Notes: a model not told the origin generated them from the letters alone. DNA of 64,000 bases from Gammaproteobacteria bacterium (GCA_025350055.1 JANXYK010000028.1:30794-94793), one strand, 5' to 3'. Positions 11,520-19,406 are shown, numbered from the stretch's first letter. Made by a program: numbers and translations.

Positions 11520-12407
11520 TTACGCGGCCAGCCGGGCGATGCGCTCGGCTTGCCGCGGCAGCATGGCGCCAAAGCCATGGCGCTGGCAGAACTCGCCCAC
11601 TGAGCGCAGATCGGGCTCGCGCCGCTGCAGGTCGGTGCGCGACACCGGCAGTGGCGCTTCGCAGTGGATACGCGTGAGCGAACGCGCAAGGTACGCCGCG
11701 TCGCGGTGCTGGCGCAGTTTCTCCGGCAGCCGCGAGGCACCGCGCAGCGGCAGGTGCGCCACCGCATCCAGGTCATCGTAGAGCGCATCGAGCGAGGCGT
11801 AGCGCCCCATCAAGGCCGCCGCCGTCTTCGGCCCCACGCCAGGCACGCCCGGAATGTTGTCCACGGCATCACCGGTGAGTGCCAGGTAGTCGGCCATGCG
11901 TTCCGGCGCCACGCCGAAGCGCGCGGCGATTTCTTCATATGCATATTCGGCCGAATCGCTGTAATCCCAGAAGCGATCGCCCGGGCCGATCAGCTGCGAG
12001 AGATCCTTGTCGCGCGTGACCAGCGTGACGCGCAGCCCTTCGGCACGCACGCGCGTCGCCAATGTGCCGATCAGATCATCGGCCTCGAACTCCTTGCTCG
12101 CATACTCGCTCACGCCCAGCAGCCGGCAGAACTCGCGGCACAGCGCGAACTGGCGCTTGAGCTCCGGCGGCGCCGGCTCGCGATTGGCCTTGTAGGCCGG
12201 GAACAGCGCGTGACGATGCCCGCTGCCGTGACTCTCATCGAAGGCCACGCCCAGATAGCGCGGCTGGCGCCGTTCGATCAGGTCACCGATGAAACGCGCG
12301 AAGCCATACACGGCATGCGTCGGGTTGCCATCGGCATCGCGCAAGTCAGGCGGCATGGAGAACCAGGCGCGGAAGATATAGACCGAGGCATCGATGAGGT
12401 AGACCAA
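11520..12407 (-). CDS. 5'-3' exonuclease / flap endonuclease (Pol I N-terminal-like, Xni-like)
   Basis: A 295-residue stand-alone FEN-family nuclease, equivalent to the 5'-3' exonuclease domain of DNA polymerase I, likely acting on flaps and RNA primers. Metal-binding acidic motifs are visible in YLIDASVYIFRAW (start), FEADDLIGTLA near residue 107 and VTRDKDLSQLI near residue 129. DAVDNIPGVPGVGPKTAAALM near residue 175 is the H3TH DNA-binding motif. The only start that keeps the first metal-binding Asp is a TTG at 12407, because no ATG or GTG was found upstream in frame. It converges with the HiPIP gene, 8 bases apart. Confidence 0.85.
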   Translation of the reverse strand: MVYLIDASVYIFRAWFSMPPDLRDADGNPTHAVYGFARFIGDLIERRQPRYLGVAFDESHGSGHRHALFPAYKANREPAPPELKRQFALCREFCRLLGVSEYASKEFEADDLIGTLATRVRAEGLRVTLVTRDKDLSQLIGPGDRFWDYSDSAEYAYEEIAARFGVAPERMADYLALTGDAVDNIPGVPGVGPKTAAALMGRYASLDALYDDLDAVAHLPLRGASRLPEKLRQHRDAAYLARSLTRIHCEAPLPVSRTDLQRREPDLRSVGEFCQRHGFGAMLPRQAERIARLAA

Positions 12408-12460
12408 GCGGGTGAACCCAGTGTCGCGTGGCAGGCAGCCCTACTTTAGACGAAGCGCCG

Positions 12461-12574
12461 ATGATCGCGGCCGCTTTTACGCTGGGCCTGCCCTGGGGGC
12501 GGGCCGACTTCCAGGGAATCGCGATCATCAAGCCCGGTGAGTTCTGGCGGCGTACTTCCGTCCAGCCGCAGTAG
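12461..12574 (+). CDS. Possible 37-residue ORF, unrecognised
   Basis: An ATG-initiated frame in the 187-base gap between the exonuclease and HNH genes encodes a 37-residue peptide beginning MIAAAFTLGLPWGRADF. No convincing ribosome-binding site precedes it and no family was recognised. It is listed only because the gap is otherwise empty; it may be chance. Confidence 0.15.
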   Translation: MIAAAFTLGLPWGRADFQGIAIIKPGEFWRRTSVQPQ

Positions 12575-12594
12575 CCGCGCCCGGCGCTTAAGGT

Positions 12595-13266
12595 TCAGCT
12601 AAGCCAGCGCTGGATACGATCGTGCAGCGGACTGCTGCGCGGAAAGTGCGCCTGCAGGTATGCCATCTGGTCAGTGAGCACGCGCCGGCCCTTGAGGAAG
12701 ATGTATTCCGCGTAAGTGGGCATGAAAGGCACGGCCAGCAGCTGCATCTTGGCCTGCTCGGGCGTGCGCCAGGCCTTGATGTTGTTGCAGCGGCGGCAGG
12801 CGGCGACCACGTTGGTCCAGACATCGCGCCCGCCCTGGCTGAAGGGGCGGATGTGATCGCGCGACAGCTCGCGCGAGGGAAAGCGCCCGCCGCAGTACAG
12901 GCACAGGTGCGCATCGCGCCGGAACAGGGTTTCGTTGTTCAGCGGGGGCACGTAGTCATGGCGCGTGTTGCCCGGATTCCCGGTGTGGCCGACAGTGGCC
13001 ACGATCGAGCTGACTTCGACCACGGTGCGCAGCCCGGTGCGCGCGCTGACGCCGCCGTAGAGCGAATAGACCAGCGATCCGCAGGTATAGGCGATCTGCT
13101 CCTGGTGGTACAGGCGCGCGGCCTCGCGGTAGTCGATCCATTCGAGCGGCATGCCGGCGATATCGGTACGCAGCACCATCTGCGTCAGGCCGTGCGCAGC
13201 CGCATGGAGCACCAGACGGGTGTCCTCGTCGGCAGGGCGGCTGTTTGACGAAGTCGGCAGGCTCAT
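12595..13266 (-). CDS. HNH endonuclease family protein
   Basis: A 223-residue protein with a C-terminal HNH nuclease module: CLYCGGRF with Cys122 and Cys125, LSRDHIRPFSQGG with the Asp137-His138 pair, then TNVVAACRRCNNIKAWRTPEQA with Cys157 and Cys160. The two CxxC pairs would hold a structural zinc and the DH pair the catalytic metal. The N-terminal 110 residues are unrecognised. ATG at 13266 is preferred to an in-frame TTG at 13302. Stand-alone HNH proteins of this type are common in proteobacterial chromosomes and are not necessarily mobile or restriction-linked. It is divergent from pntAA. Confidence 0.82.
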   Translation of the reverse strand: MSLPTSSNSRPADEDTRLVLHAAAHGLTQMVLRTDIAGMPLEWIDYREAARLYHQEQIAYTCGSLVYSLYGGVSARTGLRTVVEVSSIVATVGHTGNPGNTRHDYVPPLNNETLFRRDAHLCLYCGGRFPSRELSRDHIRPFSQGGRDVWTNVVAACRRCNNIKAWRTPEQAKMQLLAVPFMPTYAEYIFLKGRRVLTDQMAYLQAHFPRSSPLHDRIQRWLS

Positions 13267-13364
13267 CCGTGCAAGATTAGGCAGGCTTGTGAGAGAATTC
13301 AACGTATGGGGTCCTGGTAAGCGGAAAAACCCCGACCAGGCCCGTTTTCCCTGAGGAGTGCAGC

Positions 13365-14495
13365 ATGCCCGTGACCATAGGTGCGCTACGCGAGAGCGTG
13401 CCGGGTGAGACCCGTGTCAGCCTGGTGCCCGAAGTGACTGGCAAGCTCAAGGCTGCCGGCGCGCGGGTGATCATGCAGCGTGGCGCCGGTGTCAGCGCCC
13501 AGTTTCCCGACGCCCTGTTCAAGGATGTCGAGTGGGTCGAGACCGCGGCCGAAGTGATCGCGCAGGCCGATGTGCTGCTCACGGTGCAGCCGCTGAGCCA
13601 GGAGCAGATCGGCACGCTGCGTAGCTCCCAAGTGGTGGTCGGCTACCAGCAGGCGCATGCACGCGCCGCCGAAGTGCAGGCGCTGCGCGAGCGCGGCGTC
13701 ACCAGTTTCGCGATGGAGTTCATCCCGCGCATCTCGCGCGCACAGTCGATGGACGCCCTCTCCTCGCAGGCCGCGATCGCCGGCTACAAGGCGGTGCTGG
13801 TCGCCGCCAACACGCTCGATCGCTTCCTGCCGATGCTGACCACCGCGGCCGGCACTATCCGCCCCGCGCAGGTGCTGATCGTCGGCGTGGGTGTCGCCGG
13901 TCTGCAGGCGATTGCCACCGCGCGGCGCCTGGGCGCCGTGGTCGAAGCGTATGACGTGCGCAGCGCCACCAAGGAACAGGTGAAGTCGCTGGGTGCGAAG
14001 TTCATCGAGACCGGCGTTTCGGCCGAGGGCCAGGGCGGTTACGCGCGCGAACTCACGGCCGAGGAAAAGGCCAAGCAGCAGGAAGTGCTCGACGCGCGCA
14101 TCGCGGTCGCTGACGCTGTGATCACCACGGCCTCGGTGCCGGGCCGTCGCGCGCCGCGACTGATCTCGGCCGCCGTGGTCGGGCGCATGAAGGCCGGCGC
14201 GGTGATCGTCGATCTCGCGGCCGAGTCGGGCGGCAACTGCGAACTCACGCGAGCCGGCGAAACGGTACTGCACAACGGCGTGAAGATCGTGGGCCCGGTG
14301 AACCTGCCGGCGCAGCTCGCCTATCATGCCAGCGAGATGTACGCCCGCAACCTGTACAACTTCCTCAAGCCCGCGATCGACAAGAGCGGAGCGCTTAGTA
14401 TCGACTGGCAGGATGAAGTGTTCGCGCAATCGTGCCTGACGCATGCGGGCGCCATCAAACACGAAGCCACGCGCAAGGCCGTGGAGGCCACATGA
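13365..14495 (+). CDS. pntAA: NAD(P) transhydrogenase subunit alpha, part 1
   Basis: A 376-residue soluble NAD(H)-binding domain (dI) of proton-translocating transhydrogenase, which couples hydride transfer from NADH to NADP+ to proton re-entry. It opens MPVTIGALRESVPGETRVSLVPE, and VLIVGVGVAGLQAIATARRLGAVVEAYDVR is the Rossmann nucleotide motif around residue 165. The separate alpha-1 polypeptide is the three-gene (pntAA/pntAB/pntB) arrangement found in many proteobacteria rather than the fused PntA of E. coli. GAGGAG is well spaced before the ATG. The stop overlaps pntAB as ATGA. Confidence 0.93.
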   Translation: MPVTIGALRESVPGETRVSLVPEVTGKLKAAGARVIMQRGAGVSAQFPDALFKDVEWVETAAEVIAQADVLLTVQPLSQEQIGTLRSSQVVVGYQQAHARAAEVQALRERGVTSFAMEFIPRISRAQSMDALSSQAAIAGYKAVLVAANTLDRFLPMLTTAAGTIRPAQVLIVGVGVAGLQAIATARRLGAVVEAYDVRSATKEQVKSLGAKFIETGVSAEGQGGYARELTAEEKAKQQEVLDARIAVADAVITTASVPGRRAPRLISAAVVGRMKAGAVIVDLAAESGGNCELTRAGETVLHNGVKIVGPVNLPAQLAYHASEMYARNLYNFLKPAIDKSGALSIDWQDEVFAQSCLTHAGAIKHEATRKAVEAT

Positions 14496-14794
14496 CCGGA
14501 ATCATCGCGCTCTATATCTTCATGCTCGCGGCCTTCACCGGCTACGAGGTCATCGCCAAGGTGCCGGTGATCCTGCACACACCGCTGATGTCCGGCTCGA
14601 ACTTCGTGCACGGCATCGTGCTGGTGGGCGCGATGGTCGCGCTCGGTGGCGCGCACACGCCGCTCGAGAAGATCATCGGCTCCATCGGTGTGTTCATGGC
14701 CGCGGGCAACGCCGCCGGCGGCTACGTCGTGACCGAGCGCATGCTCGAGATGTTCAAATCCAGCGGCAGCAAGCGCAAGCCTGGAGCCCACTGA
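14492..14794 (+). CDS. pntAB: NAD(P) transhydrogenase subunit alpha, part 2
   Basis: A 100-residue membrane subunit with about three hydrophobic segments (IIALYIFMLAAFTGYEVI, FVHGIVLVGAMVAL, IGSIGVFMAAGNAAGGYVV). It supplies the alpha-side part of the dII proton channel. The ATG overlaps the pntAA stop by 4 bases and its own stop overlaps the pntB ATG by one base, so all three subunits are probably translationally coupled. Confidence 0.92.
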   Translation: MTGIIALYIFMLAAFTGYEVIAKVPVILHTPLMSGSNFVHGIVLVGAMVALGGAHTPLEKIIGSIGVFMAAGNAAGGYVVTERMLEMFKSSGSKRKPGAH

Positions 14795-16197
14795 TGGATG
14801 CCGAGCTGTTCAGTACCGGAAACCGGCAGTGGCTGATCGAGATCAGCTATTTCATCACCGCGTTCCTGTTCATCATGGGCCTGAAGCGCATGAGCTCGCC
14901 GGTCACGGCGCGCTCGGGCATCGTCTGGGCGGGCGCCGGCATGCTGGTGGCCACGCTGTTCACCTTCCTGTTCCCGGGCATGGGCAACTACGAGTGGATC
15001 CTGCCGGCGATCATTCTCGGCACCGCGGCGGCCTGGATCAGCGGCAAGCACGTCGCGATGACCGACATGCCGCAGATGATCGCGCTCTACAACGGCTTTG
15101 GCGGCGGCGCGGCCGCGGCGATTGCGGCGGTCGAGCTGTATCGCGGCGAGGCCATGAGCACGACCATGGGCACGCTCGCCGTAGTCGGTGGCTTGATCGG
15201 TTCGGTCTCCTTCAGCGGCAGCCTCGTGGCCTTCGGGAAGCTCCAGGGCCTGATCAAGAAGTCGTTCCGCTTCGGCGGCCAGAACATCGTCAACCTGCTG
15301 GCGATTGCGGCCACCGTGCTGGTCGGCGTGTTCATCATCACGGGCTGGCACCACGACACCTTCCATGTGTCGCTGTTCTTCGTGCTGGCACTGCTGTTCG
15401 GCGTGATGATGACGCTGCCGATCGGTGGCGCCGACATGCCGGTGGTGATCTCGATGTACAACGCCTTCACCGGCCTCGCGGTGGCCTTCGAAGGTTTCGT
15501 GATGCAGAACGCAGCAATGATAATCGCCGGCACCGTGGTCGGCTCGGCCGGCACGCTGCTTACGCAGCTCATGGCGCGCGCGATGAACCGCTCGCTCGGC
15601 AACGTGCTGTTCTCGGGCTTCGGCGACACCGGTGGCGCGGCCGCTGCGGGTGGTGAAGTCAAAGGCAGCATGAAGCCCATCGATGCCGCCGATGTCGGCG
15701 TGATGATGGCCTTCTCGCAGAAGGTCATCGTGGTGCCGGGCTACGGCATGGCGGTGGCGCAGGCGCAGCACAAGGTGTGGGAGCTGTGCCAACTGCTGAT
15801 CGAGCGCGGCGTGATGGTGCGCTTCGCGATCCATCCGGTGGCCGGTCGCATGCCGGGCCACATGAACGTGCTGCTGGCCGAGGCCGGCGTGCCCTACGAT
15901 CTGATCGCCGATCTCGATGAGATCAATGCGGAATTCGAAACCGCCGATGTCGCGCTGATCATCGGCGCCAACGACGTGGTGAACCCCACCGCGCGCAATG
16001 ACAAGTCGAGCCCGATCTACGGCATGCCGATATTGAATGCGGACAAGGCCAAGAACGTGATCGTGATCAAGCGCGGCCAGGGCACGGGTTTCTCCGGCAT
16101 CGAAAATGCGCTGTTCTATCTCGACAACACGCGCATGCTTTATGGCGATGGCCAGGCGGCGGCCGCCCAATTGATCCAGGCCGTCAAGGCCGTGTGA
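14794..16197 (+). CDS. pntB: NAD(P) transhydrogenase subunit beta
   Basis: A 467-residue subunit with an N-terminal block of membrane helices (about residues 5-270) followed by the NADP(H)-binding dIII domain. PGYGMAVAQAQHKVWEL near residue 310, FAIHPVAGRMPGHMNVLLAEA and IIGANDVVNPTARNDKSSPIYGMP are diagnostic of PntB. The start is the ATG that overlaps the pntAB stop. A short GC-rich hairpin without a T-run follows the stop at 16205-16231. Confidence 0.94.
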   Translation: MDAELFSTGNRQWLIEISYFITAFLFIMGLKRMSSPVTARSGIVWAGAGMLVATLFTFLFPGMGNYEWILPAIILGTAAAWISGKHVAMTDMPQMIALYNGFGGGAAAAIAAVELYRGEAMSTTMGTLAVVGGLIGSVSFSGSLVAFGKLQGLIKKSFRFGGQNIVNLLAIAATVLVGVFIITGWHHDTFHVSLFFVLALLFGVMMTLPIGGADMPVVISMYNAFTGLAVAFEGFVMQNAAMIIAGTVVGSAGTLLTQLMARAMNRSLGNVLFSGFGDTGGAAAAGGEVKGSMKPIDAADVGVMMAFSQKVIVVPGYGMAVAQAQHKVWELCQLLIERGVMVRFAIHPVAGRMPGHMNVLLAEAGVPYDLIADLDEINAEFETADVALIIGANDVVNPTARNDKSSPIYGMPILNADKAKNVIVIKRGQGTGFSGIENALFYLDNTRMLYGDGQAAAAQLIQAVKAV

Positions 16198-16204
16198 CGC
16201 TCGC

Positions 16205-16231
16205 GGCGGCGCGGTTTCAAACCGCACCGCC
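16205..16231 (+). terminator. GC-rich hairpin after pntB (no T-run)
   Basis: GGCGG-C-GCGGT, loop TTCAA, ACCGC-A-CCGCC forms a 10-bp stem with one C/A mismatch, 8 bases after the pntB stop. It lacks a T-run, so it may stabilise the 3' end or support Rho-dependent termination rather than act as an intrinsic terminator. Confidence 0.35.
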
Positions 16232-16404
16232 CGCTCCTGCATCTCATCCCCCTGTACAGCATGGTCCGCCAGTCACTGGCGGCCGGCGCTGCTGCGGGGC
16301 GGAAAATCCCTGTGGAATACGCTGCAACTTTCTGGCCGCTGGCGAGTATTGAGCCTACGGCAGCGAAGATTGAAGCTTCGCAGCAACCCCTTAAGGAGAC
16401 CGAC

Positions 16405-16587
16405 ATGAGCTACACCAACAAACTGCATCCCTTCGCGCTGCGCGCCGTAGTGCTCAGCGTCCTCATCACCAGCACGATGGCGCTGTTGCCCGCGCTGGCC
16501 GCAGTCGGCAGCCAGAAGGCCGCCCACAAAGTCCAGACGCTGGAAGCTGCGATTACGAGCGTGCCCTCGACGCAGGTGGCGGGCTGA
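16405..16587 (+). CDS. Small exported peptide, unrecognised
   Basis: A 60-residue protein: basic n-region MSYTNKLHPFALR, hydrophobic core AVVLSVLITSTMALLPALAA and a mature part of only about 25-28 residues (VGSQKAAHKVQTLEAA...). AAGGAG at 16393-16398 is well placed before the ATG and decides the start. The 207-base region upstream contains two short stem-loops, at 16266-16282 and 16363-16381, the second just before the ribosome-binding site. No family was recognised; it resembles the many small secreted proteobacterial proteins of unknown role. Confidence 0.6.
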   Translation: MSYTNKLHPFALRAVVLSVLITSTMALLPALAAVGSQKAAHKVQTLEAAITSVPSTQVAG

Positions 16588-16651
16588 TCAGCTCGCCGTC
16601 CGCAGAAGACGTGCCAACCGGCACGCCAGCGCTCAACCCCCGAGGCGCTGC

Positions 16652-17209
16652 TCAGTGCCCCAGGCCCTGAAGGATTTTCAAACCGTCCGCAACCAGGCTG
16701 CCATGATTCGCTGGCAACTGACCATTGGGTGTCAGCTGGTTGATCAGCTCAGGCAGCAGCTGCGCCATGGTCGAGCCGGCCTGGCCCGCAGGAATGCCGA
16801 GTTTGGCGGCGATGTCGTCGAGTGCACCGCTTCCCAGCGCTTGATTCACCTGCGCGCCGCTCACCGGCATGTTCGGCCCGCCACTCACCCATGAATCCGC
16901 ATGTTGTCCAAGACCACTCTGCCGGAATTTATCGAGCAGGCCGCCAAGGCCGCCCTGCTGCTGTATCAGCACCATGGCTGCGGAGAGCAGACCACCGGCG
17001 GCCAGGCCGCCCATGCCCGATCGAGCGGGCTGCGCCGCGCCGGGAATTGCCGAGCCCATGCTTGAGGCACTGGGCGCCGCGCCCTGGCCGCCGCCCAGGC
17101 TGCTGGCCAGACCGCTCAGCAGTGAGCCCAGCGGATTGTTGCCCGCCTGCGCGCCACCACCCATCGCGGAACCGAGTACGTTGCTGATCAAGCCGTCGAG
17201 CAGACCCAT
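16652..17209 (-). CDS. YidB-like (DUF937) protein
   Basis: A 185-residue Gly/Ala/Ser-rich protein. It begins MGLLDGLISNVLGSAMGG and ends with the conserved YidB half, LGGLLDKFRQSGLGQHADSWVSGGPNMPVSGAQVNQALG and LPELINQLTPNGQLP. The biochemical role of the family is unknown. The ATG at 17209 is preferred over an upstream in-frame start because GGAGG is correctly spaced. That ribosome-binding site and the AU of the start codon lie in one arm of a perfect 10-bp inverted repeat, suggesting translational control. Confidence 0.82.
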   Translation of the reverse strand: MGLLDGLISNVLGSAMGGGAQAGNNPLGSLLSGLASSLGGGQGAAPSASSMGSAIPGAAQPARSGMGGLAAGGLLSAAMVLIQQQGGLGGLLDKFRQSGLGQHADSWVSGGPNMPVSGAQVNQALGSGALDDIAAKLGIPAGQAGSTMAQLLPELINQLTPNGQLPANHGSLVADGLKILQGLGH

Positions 17210-17238
17210 GCGAACCTCCGTGTTTTGAAGGTTCGCAT
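17208..17238 (-). promoter_or_regulatory. Hairpin occluding the YidB-like ribosome-binding site
   Basis: ATGCGAACCT at 17208-17217 and AGGTTCGCAT at 17229-17238 are perfect reverse complements separated by 11 bases. In the minus-strand transcript the downstream arm contains part of the Shine-Dalgarno GGAGG and the first two bases of the start codon at 17209, so folding would hide the initiation site. A temperature, RNA or protein-responsive switch is possible; this is inference. Confidence 0.45.
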
Positions 17239-17263
17239 CATGCCTCAAAGGCTGCGGGCGATG

Positions 17264-17821
17264 TCACTCGTTCTGCAGGTGGCGGCGCCCGGTGCGACGC
17301 TCGCGCAGTCGCTGGCGCATGCGCTCGCGCTCGGTCGGCGTGGCCTCGAGCCAGCGGCGGCGCAACTGCTGGCGCTGCGCCGGGGGCAGCCGCGCGAAAT
17401 CGCGGAAGTGCTCACGCACCTGCGCCTGCTCGCGCGGATCGAGCTCGCGGAAGCGCTGCCAGCGCTTGCGGATCAGCTCGCGGCGCTCCTCGGGCAAGGC
17501 GCGCCAGGTCTGGAAGCGCTCGCGTGCCTGCGAGCGCTCTTCGGACGGCATGTTCAGCCAGCGCTCGGCGCCGCGCGCCAGCGCGTGCTGCCGCGCCGGC
17601 GGCAAGCTGGCCCAGTCGTTCGCGCGCGCTTGCAGCAGCTGTTGCTGCGCGTTGCTGAGCGAGGACCAGGGCAGCGACTCGCCGGCCTGCGCCTCGGGAG
17701 CAGCGCCGCTGGCCAGCGGCGCGAGCTCGACTTCGGCGGCCATGGCAGGGGCGGATCCGATTGCAGTTGATCCTGCAATCAGCACCAGACCCAACAGCAT
17801 TCGTGCGCACGGCATTTTCAT
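17264..17821 (-). CDS. DUF3106 family exported protein
   Basis: A 185-residue protein with a signal peptide (hydrophobic MLLGLVLIAGSTAIGSAPAMA) and a mature region of charged, Trp-containing repeats: WSSLSNAQQQLL, WASLPPARQHAL, WLNMPSEERSQARERFQTWRALPEERR and RWQRFRELDPREQAQVREHFRDF. These approximate repeats match the DUF3106 family. It is the last gene of the ECF sigma operon, and its ATG overlaps the preceding stop as ATGA. A periplasmic sensing or helper role is an inference from context. Confidence 0.8.
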   Translation of the reverse strand: MKMPCARMLLGLVLIAGSTAIGSAPAMAAEVELAPLASGAAPEAQAGESLPWSSLSNAQQQLLQARANDWASLPPARQHALARGAERWLNMPSEERSQARERFQTWRALPEERRELIRKRWQRFRELDPREQAQVREHFRDFARLPPAQRQQLRRRWLEATPTERERMRQRLRERRTGRRHLQNE

Positions 17822-18099
17822 GTGCTTTTTCCCGGAGTGGTCGGCGACGCTGCTTTGGGCGGCGCATGAATCACTTTTTCAAGATTGGTGTGCTCGAGGT
17901 ATTCGTTCCAGCCCGGCTCGTCTGAATCGACCGAGCCCAGGTACTCGAGCAGGTCGGCGTCGGCCGCGGGCGCTTTGCTGGCGGTCGCACTTTTGGTCGG
18001 CGCATTGCTGGTCGGCGTGCTGCCGGCGGACGGTGCAGGCGGGCCAGCCAGGGCCAGGCCGCAAGGCAATGCCAGCAGCGCGTACGCGCGCCACTTCAT
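17818..18099 (-). CDS. Small exported protein of the ECF sigma operon
   Basis: A 93-residue protein with a signal peptide (MKWRAYALLALPCGLALA), a Pro/Ser/Thr/Ala-rich linker and a short C-terminal motif ADLLEYLGSVDSDEPGWNEYLEH. I recall small proteins with an LLEFLGSWD-type motif in similar sigma/anti-sigma operons, but I cannot name the family. The ATG at 18099 overlaps the upstream stop and its own stop overlaps the DUF3106 start, so it is part of a four-gene coupled operon. Confidence 0.72.
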   Translation of the reverse strand: MKWRAYALLALPCGLALAGPPAPSAGSTPTSNAPTKSATASKAPAADADLLEYLGSVDSDEPGWNEYLEHTNLEKVIHAPPKAASPTTPGKST

Positions 18100-18512
18100 G
18101 AGCCGACCTCGCCGCGTTCGCCATCCTGTGCGGTATTGACCGCCCACTCGTAGAAGTCGTAGTCCTCGTCGGCTTCCTGCGTGAGCGCCAGGCCGTCGGC
18201 ATCGGCGAGCAGCTCCATGTCATCGCCAGCGATATTTGCGCTGGCCTGCAACGCGGGCGCGTGCGATTGCTGACCCATCACGATCAGCACGGCGAGCGCG
18301 GTGGCGGCGATGGCGCCCGCCGGCAGCCAGCGTCGCCACTGCGGCAGCACTGCGCCCAGCGCGCCCCCAGCGCGCGCCTGTTCCAGCGCTGCGTAACGCG
18401 CGCGGGTCAGGCGCGAGCGGGTCGCGCCATCGAGATGGTCGACACTGTGCTGCAGCAGGTTGCGCGTACGGCGCGCAAACTCTTCCAAGCGCTGTTCTTC
18501 TGACGCGCTCAT
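18096..18512 (-). CDS. Single-pass membrane protein, probable anti-sigma factor (DUF3619-like)
   Basis: A 138-residue protein. It has an N-terminal cytoplasmic helical part (SEEQRLEEFARRTRNLLQHSVDHLDGATRSRLTRAR), one transmembrane segment near residues 64-80 (WLPAGAIAATALAVLIVMG) and an acidic periplasmic tail. The layout and the position directly after an ECF sigma gene fit a DUF3619-type anti-sigma factor that holds the sigma factor at the membrane. GGGGGAG precedes the ATG, and the start overlaps the sigma stop as ATGA. The anti-sigma role is inferred. Confidence 0.72.
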   Translation of the reverse strand: MSASEEQRLEEFARRTRNLLQHSVDHLDGATRSRLTRARYAALEQARAGGALGAVLPQWRRWLPAGAIAATALAVLIVMGQQSHAPALQASANIAGDDMELLADADGLALTQEADEDYDFYEWAVNTAQDGERGEVGS

Positions 18513-19135
18513 GTCCAGTACTCCCCCAACTGTTCGCGCAGCGTCTGCAGCGCGCGAAAATAATGCGTTTTCACGCTGCCTTCCGAGCAGTTCATCGCCT
18601 CTGCCGTGGCCGCGACGTCCATGCCCTCGATACTGCGCAGCAGGAAAGCCTGGCGCTGGCGTGCGGGCAGCTGCGCGACCGCGCGCTCCAGCGCCTGCAG
18701 CGTCTGGGCAGTCTGCGCCTCGGCCGCCGGCGTGGGCGCGTGGTCGGGCGCCTGTGCCAGCAGGTCCTGCTCATCCTGTTCGTCATCACCGCCGCCGCGC
18801 CAGGGGAGCCAGGCCATCACGCCGTTGCGCGTGCGGCGTCGGCGCTGCATGTCGCGCACGCAGTTCTCGAGGATGCGATAGAACAGCGGGCGCCACTGCG
18901 CGGCGGGCCGCTCGGCGTAGCGACGCACGAGTCGCAGCATGGCATCCTGCACGGCGTCGAGCGCGTCCTGATCATGACGTAGCGCGATCTGTGCGATCCT
19001 GAATGCCGGACGCTCCACGGTGGCCAGGAAATCGGCGAGCTGCGCTGATTCCAGGGGCGTCGATTCCGGCAATGCAAAGACCTCCAGCGGCGCAAAACCC
19101 GCGGATTCTGTCAGCAATTGGGCTTGGATGTTCAT
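18509..19135 (-). CDS. ECF-type RNA polymerase sigma factor
   Basis: A 208-residue sigma-70 family factor with two conserved regions. Region 2 is DALDAVQDAMLRLVRRYAERPAAQWRPLFYRILENCVRDMQRRRR (about residues 56-105). Region 4 is LPARQRQAFLLRSIEGMDVAATAEAMNCSEGSVKTHYFRALQTLREQL (about residues 150-200), with the helix-turn-helix at its end. An acidic spacer (GGGDDEQDEQD) separates them. ATG at 19135, with TAAGG just upstream, is preferred to an in-frame TTG at 19153. It leads a four-gene overlapping operon and was not seen to have a clear own-type promoter. Confidence 0.87.
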   Translation of the reverse strand: MNIQAQLLTESAGFAPLEVFALPESTPLESAQLADFLATVERPAFRIAQIALRHDQDALDAVQDAMLRLVRRYAERPAAQWRPLFYRILENCVRDMQRRRRTRNGVMAWLPWRGGGDDEQDEQDLLAQAPDHAPTPAAEAQTAQTLQALERAVAQLPARQRQAFLLRSIEGMDVAATAEAMNCSEGSVKTHYFRALQTLREQLGEYWT

Positions 19136-19406
19136 GGCCTTACAAGGCAGCAACGGCCTTGAGGGACTTTAGTTGACAGGGGCATGGAGCGAGGAATGGG
19201 CCAGAATCATCCACTTAGCGCAGATCCTGCGCACAAGAGTGGAGCTGGGCGCTTGGGTCGGCTGGCGGCGGCGGCGGCAAAATCTACAATCCCTTGATAT
19301 TTGTGAGTTTTCCTGAGAAATGCAGGCAGCGGCCTGGGGTTGGCGCGGACATAATGCGGGGCACAGGCCTGGTCCGCGGGCCGCTCGATCCACAGACTTA
19401 TCCACA
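19136..19406. promoter_or_regulatory. Divergent spacer between ECF sigma operon and priA
   Basis: The 271 bases hold no plausible gene. A TTGACA occurs at 19173-19178 on the plus strand and a CATAAT at 19350-19355, but neither has a convincing partner at 16-18 bases. A perfect DnaA-box sequence sits at its right end, directly before priA. Confidence 0.35.
19398..19406 (+). promoter_or_regulatory. DnaA box next to the priA start
   Basis: TTATCCACA matches the consensus high-affinity DnaA box exactly and abuts the GTG start of priA at 19407. Only one perfect copy is seen, so this is not an origin. It could link priA expression to DnaA, or be chance, since a given 9-mer is expected about 0.5 times per 64 kb on both strands. 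Confidence 0.4.

Noticed and set aside
14722..16242. 506-codon His-rich minus-strand frame
   Set aside because: Shadow of pntB; the His/Gln/Arg bias is that of the complement of membrane-protein codons.
19173..19355. TTGACA at 19173 or CATAAT at 19350 as a priA promoter
   Set aside because: Neither has a partner element at a workable spacing.
19398..19406. Replication origin near priA
   Set aside because: Only one perfect DnaA box; no AT-rich unwinding element and no dnaA/dnaN neighbourhood.
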